DNA from: an uncultured Candidatus Melainabacteria bacterium
GTDB lineage: Bacteria > Cyanobacteriota > Vampirovibrionia > Gastranaerophilales > Gastranaerophilaceae
NCBI GenBank assembly: GCA_934754515.1
Contig: CAKVIG010000007.1
Span: 1 to 64,000 of the forward strand
DNA: 64,000 bases
Direction: 5' to 3'
Positions 34,704-43,704 of the stretch are shown here, in pieces (the first letter of the stretch is position 1; every line of letters begins with the position of its first letter). Under the pieces are notes generated by a model that worked only from the letters and a program-made list of their open reading frames with translations, made no database searches and was not told where the DNA came from. The position numbers and the translations under genes were made by a program.

Positions 34704-36539
34704 TTGAAGGTTAACACTATAAGCAATAATTTTACTACTGGCGAAATATCAAAAAGAAACAAAAAAAATCCTTCATTTAAGTCTATGATGCCTGTTTTAG
34801 GTGCTACAGGCTCTATAATGCAATGGATAGAAAGTAAAGGCTATTTTATTTCATTCTTAATTCAAGATGGATTGGGAATGACTGCGCCTAGAGTTTGGAC
34901 AGGTTTCCACAGAGATAAAGAAATAACCGGAAAATACAATAAACAAGAAGGTTTTGAAGTACTTGGGAGGGAAGGCTTAACAGGACCTTACATCGTTGGT
35001 GTTGCGCCAGCGGTACTGGCTCTTTCTGGAAAATTTTGTAAATCTACAAATACAAACACACGTCTGATTAAAAGATTTGGTGAAAGCATGAAAAACATGG
35101 TTAAAAATCCGAGTTTTGATAATGCTATAAAAAAAGACAAGGATAAATTTAAGCAAGCTTTCTACAAAACAAATTTAGAATCAATATATAAAAACACCGT
35201 TCCAAACGATAAGAATGCAGATGAAACAATAAAATTATTGCTTAAAGAATTTGATAAATTTGATAACGGCGATAAAAAGTCTAGAGAATCTGCCTTAAAT
35301 AATATGGTAGATATGATTAACTCTAAAATGCAAGAAACATCCTCTAATTTATATGATATTAATAAGTTATATGTTGGAGAGGGTAATGCTAAGCATGCGT
35401 TTGGAGCCAATGAGACATTAACTGCATTGAAAAATTTTGCAAATGATGCAATTAAAAATAACCCAAATGCAGAAAATTTGGATGAAAAAGCAGCAGAGAA
35501 TATTAAAAATAATTTTGCAACAAAAAGACTTGGTGTTAACGTTGCAAATATTGCAATTACACTGGCAGGTCTATCATATTTGCCTAAATTATATGCAAAA
35601 AGTGATGTATCACCGGGTGCTGCAGCATTAGAACACGCAAAACAGCAACAAAACGTCCAACAAGACGAACAAGAAAACGTAGCTTTTAAGGGTAAAGGAA
35701 TAAATTCCGATGGCATATTTGCAAAATTAGGTAAATTTATTACTAAACATACACCGGAAAAAGCTCAAGAGTTATTAGAATACTCAGGATATAATTTCAC
35801 AAAAACAACATTTGCACTACTGTCGACTCTAGGTTTGCTTTTACCTAGAGGAAAGCGAGCTTGGGATAGAGCACTAATTGATGAAAACGGTAAACGTGAC
35901 ATGACAGAAATTAATGAAATTCTTCTACGTGACACCGTTTCTTCACTATCCGTTGTATTTGCAGTACCTATGTTAACGAAGATGATTGTAAAATCTTATG
36001 AAGACAAATTAGGATTTATATTAACAAATAGAGCCTCCGATGGCAAAAACGGTTTCAAAAAATTCTTAGATGTAATCAATCCGTACAGCGACTTAGAAGT
36101 TTTGTCTGTTGCAGATTTAGACTCTATCTATGGCAATATTGATTCTCAAAAGAAATTCAAAAACTTTACAGAATTTGTTGATAAAAAAGGTGGAGATTTA
36201 GAAAAAATTATTTCTAAATCAGATAATGCAGATTTGGCATTTAATGAAAAAAGTTTCAGCTTAGAATCAATCAAAAATCTTTCACGCAAAGATAAAAATA
36301 AAAAGATTACTGAATTATTTAATAACCTTTCCGATGAAACAATTGCAAAAGTTATGAAAGGTTCAGGTGAAATAAAGCATAACAAAATCACAAAAATGGC
36401 AAGGGGTTTGAATTCACTACCTGGGTTTATTTCAACAGTAGTAATTTCACCAATCTTGCTCGGTGCATTAATTCCTATGCTAACATACCATAATACAAGA
36501 AAAGCTAACGCTAAAAAGCTACAACAAATGCAAGGCTAG
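34704..36539 (+). CDS. Multi-helix membrane-associated protein with FKS motif
   Basis: The best start is the TTG at 34704: GGAGG lies six bases upstream and the product begins MKVNTISNN, like other motif proteins. The frame also opens with an ATG at 34689, which overlaps the ribosome-binding site. The 611-residue protein has PSFKSMM at 23-29 and a second copy, NVAFKGKG, near 332. Hydrophobic stretches (GPYIVGVAPAVLALSG, VANIAITLAGLSYL, TTFALLSTLGLLL, VSSLSVVFAVPML and ISTVVISPILLGALIPML) suggest membrane contact in several places. I do not recognise the family. It has its own promoter with an operator-like palindrome. Confidence 0.6.
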   Translation: MKVNTISNNFTTGEISKRNKKNPSFKSMMPVLGATGSIMQWIESKGYFISFLIQDGLGMTAPRVWTGFHRDKEITGKYNKQEGFEVLGREGLTGPYIVGVAPAVLALSGKFCKSTNTNTRLIKRFGESMKNMVKNPSFDNAIKKDKDKFKQAFYKTNLESIYKNTVPNDKNADETIKLLLKEFDKFDNGDKKSRESALNNMVDMINSKMQETSSNLYDINKLYVGEGNAKHAFGANETLTALKNFANDAIKNNPNAENLDEKAAENIKNNFATKRLGVNVANIAITLAGLSYLPKLYAKSDVSPGAAALEHAKQQQNVQQDEQENVAFKGKGINSDGIFAKLGKFITKHTPEKAQELLEYSGYNFTKTTFALLSTLGLLLPRGKRAWDRALIDENGKRDMTEINEILLRDTVSSLSVVFAVPMLTKMIVKSYEDKLGFILTNRASDGKNGFKKFLDVINPYSDLEVLSVADLDSIYGNIDSQKKFKNFTEFVDKKGGDLEKIISKSDNADLAFNEKSFSLESIKNLSRKDKNKKITELFNNLSDETIAKVMKGSGEIKHNKITKMARGLNSLPGFISTVVISPILLGALIPMLTYHNTRKANAKKLQQMQG

Positions 36540-36805
36540 TCGCCTGTACGAGTTTCGTTATTAGCTTCTGCCGTAGTTTTAGCTCCGATTGCTCCAAGTG
36601 CTACAGCTCCTATAGGACCTGCGACAGCAAAACCTACAGCAGCCATTGCAGTTCCGCATATCGCACCGACCAAATAATCACCTAGTTTTAAAGATGCTCC
36701 ACCTTTAAAATTTACATTTTTCGGCTTAACAATGGGTTGAGAAACAACTCTCCTATTTTTAGAATGCACAACAGGAGCCGAAAATCCGACAGGACTAACT
36801 CTCAT
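36536..36805 (-). CDS. Small glycine-zipper membrane protein with FKG motif
   Basis: The 89-residue protein starts MRVSPVGFSAPVV at the ATG at 36805 (GAGG five bases upstream; a GTG two codons earlier is less well placed). Residues 30-36 read NVNFKGG. Next follows a hydrophobic glycine-zipper-like segment (LVGAICGTAMAAVGFAVAGP, then GAVALGAIGA) that fits one or two packed membrane helices. The tail is polar. Function is unknown. Its stop overlaps the convergent 34704 gene by four bases, so no terminator separates them. Confidence 0.6.
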   Translation of the reverse strand: MRVSPVGFSAPVVHSKNRRVVSQPIVKPKNVNFKGGASLKLGDYLVGAICGTAMAAVGFAVAGPIGAVALGAIGAKTTAEANNETRTGD

Positions 36806-36956
36806 AAACACCTCTATTTCTTAATAAACACTACACTTGCATGTTATAGTATCAACATTTGTTTGTCAATCGTTAAAAAGAATAAATTTTGCATAGACAG
36901 TGATTTTTTTTTGTAATAGAATTGACTTGCCGAGGCTATTTTTTAGGGAGAAATTT

Positions 36957-38330
36957 ATGAGATTACATAACTCTTACACAAATCAAGTAGAAGAATTTAA
37001 ACCGATTGAAGAAAACAAAGTTAAAATGTATGTATGCGGTCCGACAGTTTATGATAATGCACATTTAGGTCACGCAAGATGCTATATTACTTGGGATGTT
37101 TTATACAGATATCTTAAGTTTAAAGGTTATGATGTAACTTATTGCAGAAACGTTACTGACGTTGACGATAAAATCCTGAAGAAAGCTGAAAAGGAAGGCA
37201 AAACACCTGAAGAAGTTTCTCAATATTGGTATAAAAAGTTTAGCGACAGCATGAAGGCTTTAAACAACTTAAAACCTGACATTGAACCTTTTGCAACTAA
37301 GACATTGGGTGAAATGATTGCTATAAATAAAGATTTGATAAACAAAGGTTTTGCTTATGAAGCAAACGGTGATGTTTATTTTAGAGTAAAAAAATTTCCT
37401 AAATACGGTTATTTATCAAAACAACCGATTGATCAATTGGAAAGCGGTGCAAGAATTGAAGTTGGCGAACAAAAAGAAGATCCGCTTGATTTTGCTTTGT
37501 GGAAGAAAGATGAAAAATTCGGTTATAAATCGCCTTGGGGCGTTGGTCGTCCGGGATGGCACATCGAATGTTCTGCAATGAGCAGAAAGCATTTGGGCAA
37601 AACTATTGATATCCACGCAGGCGGTGCGGATTTAATATTCCCACACCACGAAAATGAAATTGCTCAATCTGAGTGTGCAAACGGATGCAAATTCGTAAAT
37701 TATTGGTTACACAACGGTTTTGTAACTATTAATAAAGAAAAAATGTCAAAATCTTTAGGCAACTTCTTAACAATTGATGATTTGCTAAAAAATTATGACG
37801 CTAATACAATCAGATTCTTTATCTTAACAAACCATTACCGCATGCCGGTTGAATTTTCGGATGAAGCACTTCAAGCAGCGGCAAACGGAGTTAAGAGAAT
37901 GCTAAACGCTAAAAGAACTCCGATTGATGGAACTTTAGATTTAACTCAATTCGACGAGTACAAAGAATTTGTAGACGCTATGGATGATGATTTGAATACA
38001 TCAAAGGCGTTGGCAGTTTTATTTGATTTAACAAATAAAGCAAACAAAGATATTCCTTATGCGTTTACTTTATTGCATAAACTTGCAGAAACGCTTGGTT
38101 TTACATTTGCTAAAGCAACTTTATCCGATGATGAATTAAAGGCTAAATTGGAAGAAATCAGCAAAGAATTGGGCGAAAACTACGACTCAATGGATGCAAT
38201 AATTGAGACAAGAAAACAAGCAAGAGCTGATAAAAATTGGGATTTAGCGGATAAAATCCGTGTAGCTCTTGATAAAGTTGGTATTGTGCTAAAGGATTCT
38301 AAGGAAGGTACAACTTGGGAAGTAAAATAA
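36957..38330 (+). CDS. cysS: Cysteinyl-tRNA synthetase
   Basis: CysRS charges tRNA-Cys. The 457-residue length is normal for the class I family. KMYVCGPTVYDNAHLGHAR near residue 22 holds the first zinc ligand Cys and the HIGH-type motif HLGH; WHIECSAMSRKHLG near 205 and HHENEIAQSECANG near 230 give further zinc ligands; KEKMSKSLGNF near 264 is the KMSKS loop. The ATG at 36957 has AGGGAG six bases before it; the frame is open further upstream but without a ribosome-binding site. The next gene begins 16 bases before its stop. Confidence 0.97.
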   Translation: MRLHNSYTNQVEEFKPIEENKVKMYVCGPTVYDNAHLGHARCYITWDVLYRYLKFKGYDVTYCRNVTDVDDKILKKAEKEGKTPEEVSQYWYKKFSDSMKALNNLKPDIEPFATKTLGEMIAINKDLINKGFAYEANGDVYFRVKKFPKYGYLSKQPIDQLESGARIEVGEQKEDPLDFALWKKDEKFGYKSPWGVGRPGWHIECSAMSRKHLGKTIDIHAGGADLIFPHHENEIAQSECANGCKFVNYWLHNGFVTINKEKMSKSLGNFLTIDDLLKNYDANTIRFFILTNHYRMPVEFSDEALQAAANGVKRMLNAKRTPIDGTLDLTQFDEYKEFVDAMDDDLNTSKALAVLFDLTNKANKDIPYAFTLLHKLAETLGFTFAKATLSDDELKAKLEEISKELGENYDSMDAIIETRKQARADKNWDLADKIRVALDKVGIVLKDSKEGTTWEVK

Positions 38331-39949
38331 AAACACTTGCAGCAGTTTTATTGGTGCTTGCAAGTTTAGTCGGAGGAGTGAATACAGCTTTTGCTGCAAA
38401 TACTGATGTTGTTAGAGTTGGACTTACGGATAACAAGTTCCAAAACGTATTGAAACAAACGGTAACGGCTTATGGTACTGCAGAATGCAGTATTTGTGAC
38501 AAAGAAACTCGCAAAGTTATAACCAAAGTCGCTGCAAATGACGATATTGTAATCAGAAACGGTGTTACCGGACTTGATGTTACAATAAACGGACGCAGTG
38601 CAACATTGAGAAATTTTGTCATTATTTGTCCTCAAGGTGTATTGGGCGTTAAAGATTTAACGAGAAAAGGCAAACCTGCACTTTACCATGGCGCATTTGA
38701 AGTTATCCAAAAAGAGGATAGAAAAGGCTTTTATCTTGTAAATCTTGTAGAAACTCAAGAGTACTTGAAAGGTGTAGTGCCAAATGAAATGCCTGTAAGA
38801 TTCGGGCTTGAAGCTTTGAAAGCTCAAGCAGTTGCTGCCAGAAATTATGTTTTAACACCAAGAACTCAAGCGTACAAGGAATTTAATGTTGTTGACAGCG
38901 TCGCAAGTCAAGTATATTACGGCGTTAATACAGAAGCGGATTTGGCAACACGCGCAGTTATGGAAACTGATGGCATTGTTGCTTTGTATAATAACGAGCC
39001 GATTTTGGCTTTATACAGCTCAACGGCCGGAGGTTATACAGAAAGCTATTCACACGCATTTTCTGACCCGTTAACAAAAATGTTTCCATCTGTAAATAAG
39101 CCTTATTTAACCGCAGTTCCTGATAAATCAGAGTTTAAAAGTTTAGAAGATGAGAACGATGCTAAAAAGTTTTATGAAAGCAAAGTGCCTTCTTTTGACA
39201 TTGAGTCACCATATTACAGATGGCAAAAACAATGGGCTGTTGGCGAACTTGAAAATGTCTTAAAATCAACAATGATTGCACAATCCAAAACAGGATTTAT
39301 TCATCCTGTGTTTAAGCAAGGCGATGATTTAGGTAAGATTAAAGATATCAAAGTTATGAAGCGTGGAGCTTCAGGTAAGGCAGTTGAAGTTGAGCTCATG
39401 ACAACAAAAGGTTGTTATAGAATTGCGAAAGAACTTGTTATAAGACGAGTTTTCCAAAAAGACGGAATTTCTTTACCTAGCGCAAATATAATATTTGAAA
39501 AGAAAGTTGACAGTTATGGAAATGTAACGGATATTACGATTTTTGGTGGTGGCTTTGGTCATGGTGTCGGCATGAGCCAGTATGGCGCAGGTTATATGGC
39601 AACAAAGCTAAATCAGCCTTATTATAATATCTTAAGACACTATTATACTGGTATTAATCTTGGCACAATGCCTAAGACGATTTGTGGAGAAGAAGTTAAA
39701 GAAACTTTCTGGGCACCAATCGGCAGAGCACAGTTAGTTATTACAAATTCAACTGCTGCCAAGATTGCAGTAAAAATTAATGGTAGAACAATGGAATTTC
39801 CTGTAACAAAGACAATTTTCCAAAAAGATTACAGAATAGATATTTCAAGATATATTGAAGATGGAGAAAATACAATTGTTTACTACCCTCCGACACTAGG
39901 TCGAGCAGTAACTTTATATGTGGAATTGGTTGAAAAGTATGGAACATAA
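38315..39949 (+). CDS. SpoIID/LytB-domain cell-wall protein
   Basis: The 544-residue protein starts with TTG at 38315 (AAGGAAGG upstream) and has a signal peptide (LAAVLLVLASLVGGVNTAFA, cut near residue 29). The SpoIID domain follows: LVETQEYLKGVVPNEMPVRF near 146, LEALKAQAVAARNYVL near 168, YSSTAGGYTESYS near 235 and GGGFGHGVGMSQYGAGYMA near 409. SpoIID of Bacillus is a lytic transglycosylase that cuts glycan strands, and non-sporulating relatives in cyanobacteria remodel the wall. The C-terminus has a beta-rich domain. It is coupled to cysS and murJ by overlaps, which links wall turnover with lipid II export. Confidence 0.88.
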   Translation: MGSKIKTLAAVLLVLASLVGGVNTAFAANTDVVRVGLTDNKFQNVLKQTVTAYGTAECSICDKETRKVITKVAANDDIVIRNGVTGLDVTINGRSATLRNFVIICPQGVLGVKDLTRKGKPALYHGAFEVIQKEDRKGFYLVNLVETQEYLKGVVPNEMPVRFGLEALKAQAVAARNYVLTPRTQAYKEFNVVDSVASQVYYGVNTEADLATRAVMETDGIVALYNNEPILALYSSTAGGYTESYSHAFSDPLTKMFPSVNKPYLTAVPDKSEFKSLEDENDAKKFYESKVPSFDIESPYYRWQKQWAVGELENVLKSTMIAQSKTGFIHPVFKQGDDLGKIKDIKVMKRGASGKAVEVELMTTKGCYRIAKELVIRRVFQKDGISLPSANIIFEKKVDSYGNVTDITIFGGGFGHGVGMSQYGAGYMATKLNQPYYNILRHYYTGINLGTMPKTICGEEVKETFWAPIGRAQLVITNSTAAKIAVKINGRTMEFPVTKTIFQKDYRIDISRYIEDGENTIVYYPPTLGRAVTLYVELVEKYGT

Positions 39950-41531
39950 AGAAGTTAAGATGGTTAAAGATGAAACCCCAAGCGTGCTGAAGGCAGCATG
40001 GCTTATTGCGCTTGTAACGATTGCAAGCAAGTTCATGGGGTTTGTACGTGATATGGTTGTTGCCAATTTTTATGGTGCAACACTTGTTTCAGATGCTTAT
40101 TTTTATGCACTCCAAATCCCATCATTGGCAATAATTATTTTAGGCGGAGTAGGCGGGCCTTTTCATAGTGCAGCTGTTGCCGTATTCTCAAAATTAATTC
40201 CTGATTTTGACTCAAAGCCTGATGAATTTGTCAATAAATTGTATAACACGTTTTTAACTGTTTCATTCTTGTTTTTTGCAGTTTGTTCCGTATTAGGCTT
40301 CTTTTTTGCCGATAAAATAATGGGCTTAATAATCTCAGCAGGCTCGCCTGAGCTTGTAGCTTTAGCATCTGCTCATTTCAAAATCATGTCACCGATTATT
40401 TTAATCGGCGGTATTATAGGTATTTACTACGGGCTTTTGATTTGTCATAAGCAATATATTTTACCAAATTTGTCACCTATGATTTTGAGCCTTGTAGTTA
40501 TTGGCGTGATTTCTGTTGTTCATAACGATAAATCCGGCATGGCTTTAGCTTTTGCAACAACTTTGGGTGCTGTATGTCAATTGCTGGTTCAGTTCCCTAA
40601 ACTAAGACAAATCGGATATCGAATTAAGCCAAATTTAAATATCAAAAACAATCCGCAATTCAAAAATATTTGCGAACTACTTTTCCCAGCAATTTTGAGC
40701 TCAACAATAGGTCAAATAAGTATTTATATTGATATGTTTTTCGCCTCAACTCTCGTAGAAGGTGCTTGGACTTCTGTAGTTTTTGCAAACAGAATTTTCC
40801 AGTTCCCTGTCGGAATTTTGGTAACTGCATTTTTAGTACCGCTATTCCCGATATTTTCAAGACTGGCAGGTGAAGGCGATTTAGAGTCTGTAAAAAAATA
40901 CTTCAATAAAGGCGTCGGCGTTTTGTTTTTTGCAGCTATGCCGATGATAATTCTGATTTTATTATTAGCAAAAGATGGTATTTCTTTGATATTTGAGCGC
41001 GGTGCATTTAACGCAAATGCCGTATATATGGTATCTGAAGCTTTATGTTTCTTGTCTTTCTCAATATTACCTTATGTGTTTAGAGATTCAATAACAAGAG
41101 TTTATTACGCGTTTAATGATTCTAAAACTCCGTTTATCATTGCAATTTCATCAATTGGTTTGAAAGCAGTTTTAAACTGGCTGTTAATTCTAAAATTTAA
41201 TATGGGAATTGCCGGAATTACGCTTTCAACTTCATTTATAACCTTGTTTAATGCAACATTCTTAGGATTATTTATCTATAAAAAAGTTCGACTTGATTAT
41301 AAAACCTTGTTTATAAATTTTGCAAAAATGGCGTTAGCCGGAGTTATAACATTTGTTGCGTGTTACATTTTATGTGTAGCTTATGATAAAATTCAACTTC
41401 CAAAATATGTATTTGAGTTCTCAAAAATCGTAGTTGTAATGATTGCATGTTTAGGACTTTATACCAGCCTAAATCTTTTGTTCAAAATGGATTATGCAAA
41501 AGAATTGGCGAATAGAATTTTAAAAAGATAA
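39942..41531 (+). CDS. murJ: Lipid II flippase MurJ
   Basis: MurJ moves the peptidoglycan precursor lipid II across the cytoplasmic membrane. The protein has about 14 hydrophobic helices and the family motifs ITIAS-KFMGFVRDMVVANFYGA (residues near 25-45, with the conserved Arg), DAYFYALQIPS near 50, LPYVFRDSITRVYYAFND near 375 and NWLLILKFNMGIAGI near 405. It is close to the usual length (529 residues from the ATG at 39942; an ATG at 39960 with AAAGAAG five bases before it is equally possible). It overlaps the SpoIID gene and would be expressed with it. Confidence 0.92.
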   Translation, partial: EHKEVKMVKDETPSVLKAAWLIALVTIASKFMGFVRDMVVANFYGATLVSDAYFYALQIPSLAIIILGGVGGPFHSAAVAVFSKLIPDFDSKPDEFVNKLYNTFLTVSFLFFAVCSVLGFFFADKIMGLIISAGSPELVALASAHFKIMSPIILIGGIIGIYYGLLICHKQYILPNLSPMILSLVVIGVISVVHNDKSGMALAFATTLGAVCQLLVQFPKLRQIGYRIKPNLNIKNNPQFKNICELLFPAILSSTIGQISIYIDMFFASTLVEGAWTSVVFANRIFQFPVGILVTAFLVPLFPIFSRLAGEGDLESVKKYFNKGVGVLFFAAMPMIILILLLAKDGISLIFERGAFNANAVYMVSEALCFLSFSILPYVFRDSITRVYYAFNDSKTPFIIAISSIGLKAVLNWLLILKFNMGIAGITLSTSFITLFNATFLGLFIYKKVRLDYKTLFINFAKMALAGVITFVACYILCVAYDKIQLPKYVFEFSKIVVVMIACLGLYTSLNLLFKMDYAKELANRILKR

Positions 41532-41544
41532 ACGTTAGGTGCTA

Positions 41545-41574
41545 TTGCATTTATACCTTATTTTCTGATATCAT
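41545..41574 (+). promoter_or_regulatory. Promoter of the sigma-factor gene, leaderless type
   Basis: TTGCAT (41545-41550) and TATCAT (41569-41574) are 18 bp apart. The -10 ends seven bases before the ATG at 41582. No Shine-Dalgarno lies in between. Confidence 0.45.
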
Positions 41575-41581
41575 ATAAAGT

Positions 41582-42223
41582 ATGAAAGATTTGGAATCTA
41601 TAAATAGAAATCGAGAAGAACGAGCTAATCTGTCCCAATATAAGGAATTAGTCGAAACAATCTCTAGGGTTGAATTTAAGAAATTTTCTAACCTTGGTCT
41701 TATTGAGCTTCCGGAAGTAATAAGCCTTGCTAATTACACTGTTTATTATTTGATTACAAACACTAAAAACAAAGAACTTTATAACACTGCATACCTTACA
41801 AAAGCAATTAAATGGGCTATCAGAAACGAAATGCGCCGTCGCTATAAATGGTATGTTATGAAAAACCAAGAATCTTCCGAACAAGAAAAAATCAAAGATG
41901 CTGTCTATAAGACTATTCTTTCTATTGATGAAATGGCCGACGCGGAAAATCCTACAATAATTAAAGACAATCACAGAACCCCTGAAGAAAAAGCCGAAAT
42001 TGTTGAACTAAAACATAGGATTTGCGAAGCTATGAAAAAGCTTTCACAAAGAGAACAAGATTTGATTGAAGCTAAGTATTTTTACGATAAAAAACTAAAA
42101 GATATCTCTGTTGAGTTTAATATTTCTCAATCGAGAATCTCGAGAATTATCCAAAATGCGCTAGAAAAGATTAAGAAAGACTTATTGAAACAGGAAGATT
42201 TAAGCAATGAAAACAATTTTTGA
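41582..42223 (+). CDS. Sigma-70 family RNA polymerase sigma factor
   Basis: The 213-residue protein has a region 2-like helix set (about 45-95, with TAYLTKAIKWAIRNEMRRRYKW for -10 recognition) and a C-terminal region 4 helix-turn-helix (LSQREQDLIEAKYFYDKKL, then EFNISQSRISRIIQNALEK, about 150-205). Region 1 and full region 3 are missing, so it is an alternative sigma factor of the SigF/B/FliA or ECF-like range; the regulon is not known. No anti-sigma gene is adjacent. The start has no Shine-Dalgarno. It overlaps gcvPB by 17 bases, which is an unusual pairing. Confidence 0.85.
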   Translation: MKDLESINRNREERANLSQYKELVETISRVEFKKFSNLGLIELPEVISLANYTVYYLITNTKNKELYNTAYLTKAIKWAIRNEMRRRYKWYVMKNQESSEQEKIKDAVYKTILSIDEMADAENPTIIKDNHRTPEEKAEIVELKHRICEAMKKLSQREQDLIEAKYFYDKKLKDISVEFNISQSRISRIIQNALEKIKKDLLKQEDLSNENNF

Positions 42224-43631
42224 AAAATCTAATGGGGTAGAAGGTATCGGATTTGGCAGTAATGCCGTTTTAGGAGATTATCTTCCACAAGAAATGTTAA
42301 GAGCAGGCGAAATCGGACTTCCACAGCTTAGTGAGTTGGAAGTTATGCGCCACTATAAAGAATTAAGTGACCGCAACTTCTGTATAGAAAAAGGTTTCTA
42401 TCCGCTTGGTTCTTGTACTATGAAATACAATCCGAAAGTTAATGAGTTTTTGGCATCATTGGAAGGCTTTACGAATTTGCACCCAATGCAAAGCGATGAG
42501 GATTCTCAAGGTGCGTTGGAGCTTATGTACAAACTCCAAGAAGCTTTGAAGAAAATCACAGGCATGGATGCGATAACTTTGCAACCTGCAGCAGGTGCGC
42601 ACGGTGAATTAACCGGCATGATGATTGTTAAAAAGTATTTTGAAACAAAAGGCGAGTTGAACAGAAAAAAAGTCCTTGTTCCTGATTCTGCACATGGCAC
42701 GAACCCAGCAAGCGCAAAGATGTGTGGGTTTGACATAGTTCAAGTTAAATCAAACAATAAAGGTCAAGTCGATGTTGAAAACTTGAAAGAGCTTTTGGAT
42801 AATGATGTTGCTGCAATTATGATGACAAACCCTAATACTTTGGGAATTTTTGAAGAAAATGTTTTAGAGATTTCTAAATTAATGCACGAAAACGGCTCAC
42901 TTCTTTATTATGACGGAGCGAATTTCAATGCAATTATGGGATGGACAAACCCTGCATTGATGGGATTTGATGTTGTGCATTTGAATTTGCATAAAACATT
43001 TGCAACTCCTCACGGTGGCGGAGGCCCCGGAGCAGGTCCTGTTGGAGTTGTTGAGAAGTTAAAAGAATTTTTGCCTAGCCCGATAGTTGAATGCGTAAAC
43101 GGTAAATACGTTAGAAACTACGATATAAAACATTCTATCGGCAAGGTTAGGAGCTTTTACGGCAACTTTGGTGTTCTTGTAAGAGCTTATGCATATATTT
43201 TAATGATGGGCAATAACTTGAAACAAGCGAGTGCAGATGCTGTATTAAATGCAAATTATTTGAAAGAAAAATTGAAGGGTACTTATGAGTTGCCTTATGA
43301 TGAACCTTGTATGCACGAGTTTGTTCTGTCAGGTGAAAAACAACATCAACAGGGTGTTTCAACTTTAGGCATTGCAAAACGTTTGATGGACTCTAATTGT
43401 CACCCACCAACAGTTTATTTCCCTTTAATTGTACATGAAGCTATTATGATTGAACCTACTGAATCTGAATCAAAACAGGTTTTAGATGAGTTTGTGGATA
43501 CTATGCTGAAGATTGCACGAGAGATAGAAGAAAATCCTGATGAAGTTTTAAAATCTCCACAAAAAACTCCTATTAAGAAGGTTGATGAAACACTTGCTGC
43601 GCGTCATCCTGATTTAACATTTAAAGAGTAA
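42207..43631 (+). CDS. gcvPB: Glycine dehydrogenase (decarboxylating) subunit 2
   Basis: This is the PLP-carrying half of the two-subunit P-protein of the glycine cleavage system, which releases CO2 and passes aminomethyl to lipoyl-GcvH. The 474-residue length is normal. Motifs are LGSCTMKYNPK near 71, then PDSAHGTNPASA near 160, LLYYDGANFNAIMG near 232 and the PLP lysine in HLNLHKTFATPHGGGGPG near 260. The first subunit gene, gcvPA, and gcvH/gcvT are outside the window. GGAAG lies before the ATG inside the sigma-factor gene. Confidence 0.95.
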   Translation: MKTIFEKSNGVEGIGFGSNAVLGDYLPQEMLRAGEIGLPQLSELEVMRHYKELSDRNFCIEKGFYPLGSCTMKYNPKVNEFLASLEGFTNLHPMQSDEDSQGALELMYKLQEALKKITGMDAITLQPAAGAHGELTGMMIVKKYFETKGELNRKKVLVPDSAHGTNPASAKMCGFDIVQVKSNNKGQVDVENLKELLDNDVAAIMMTNPNTLGIFEENVLEISKLMHENGSLLYYDGANFNAIMGWTNPALMGFDVVHLNLHKTFATPHGGGGPGAGPVGVVEKLKEFLPSPIVECVNGKYVRNYDIKHSIGKVRSFYGNFGVLVRAYAYILMMGNNLKQASADAVLNANYLKEKLKGTYELPYDEPCMHEFVLSGEKQHQQGVSTLGIAKRLMDSNCHPPTVYFPLIVHEAIMIEPTESESKQVLDEFVDTMLKIAREIEENPDEVLKSPQKTPIKKVDETLAARHPDLTFKE

Positions 43632-43650
43632 ACATTATTTATTTAATAAA

Positions 43651-43684
43651 AAAAAGAGAATGACAATTGTCATTCTCTTTTTTT
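43651..43684. terminator. Bidirectional terminator
   Basis: A 15-bp stem (AAAAAAGAGAATGAC/GTCATTCTCTTTTTT) with an AATT loop lies between the convergent gcvPB and GGGtGRT genes. Its arms give the A and T tracts for both strands. Confidence 0.85.
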
Positions 43685-43704
43685 AAGTTATGTCAAATAT
43701 TTAC

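Noticed and set aside
35162..35716. 184-codon frame antisense to the 34704 gene
   Set aside because: It mirrors the codons of a well-supported gene with promoter, ribosome-binding site and motif; the translation is Ser/Phe/Leu-rich as is typical of antisense frames.
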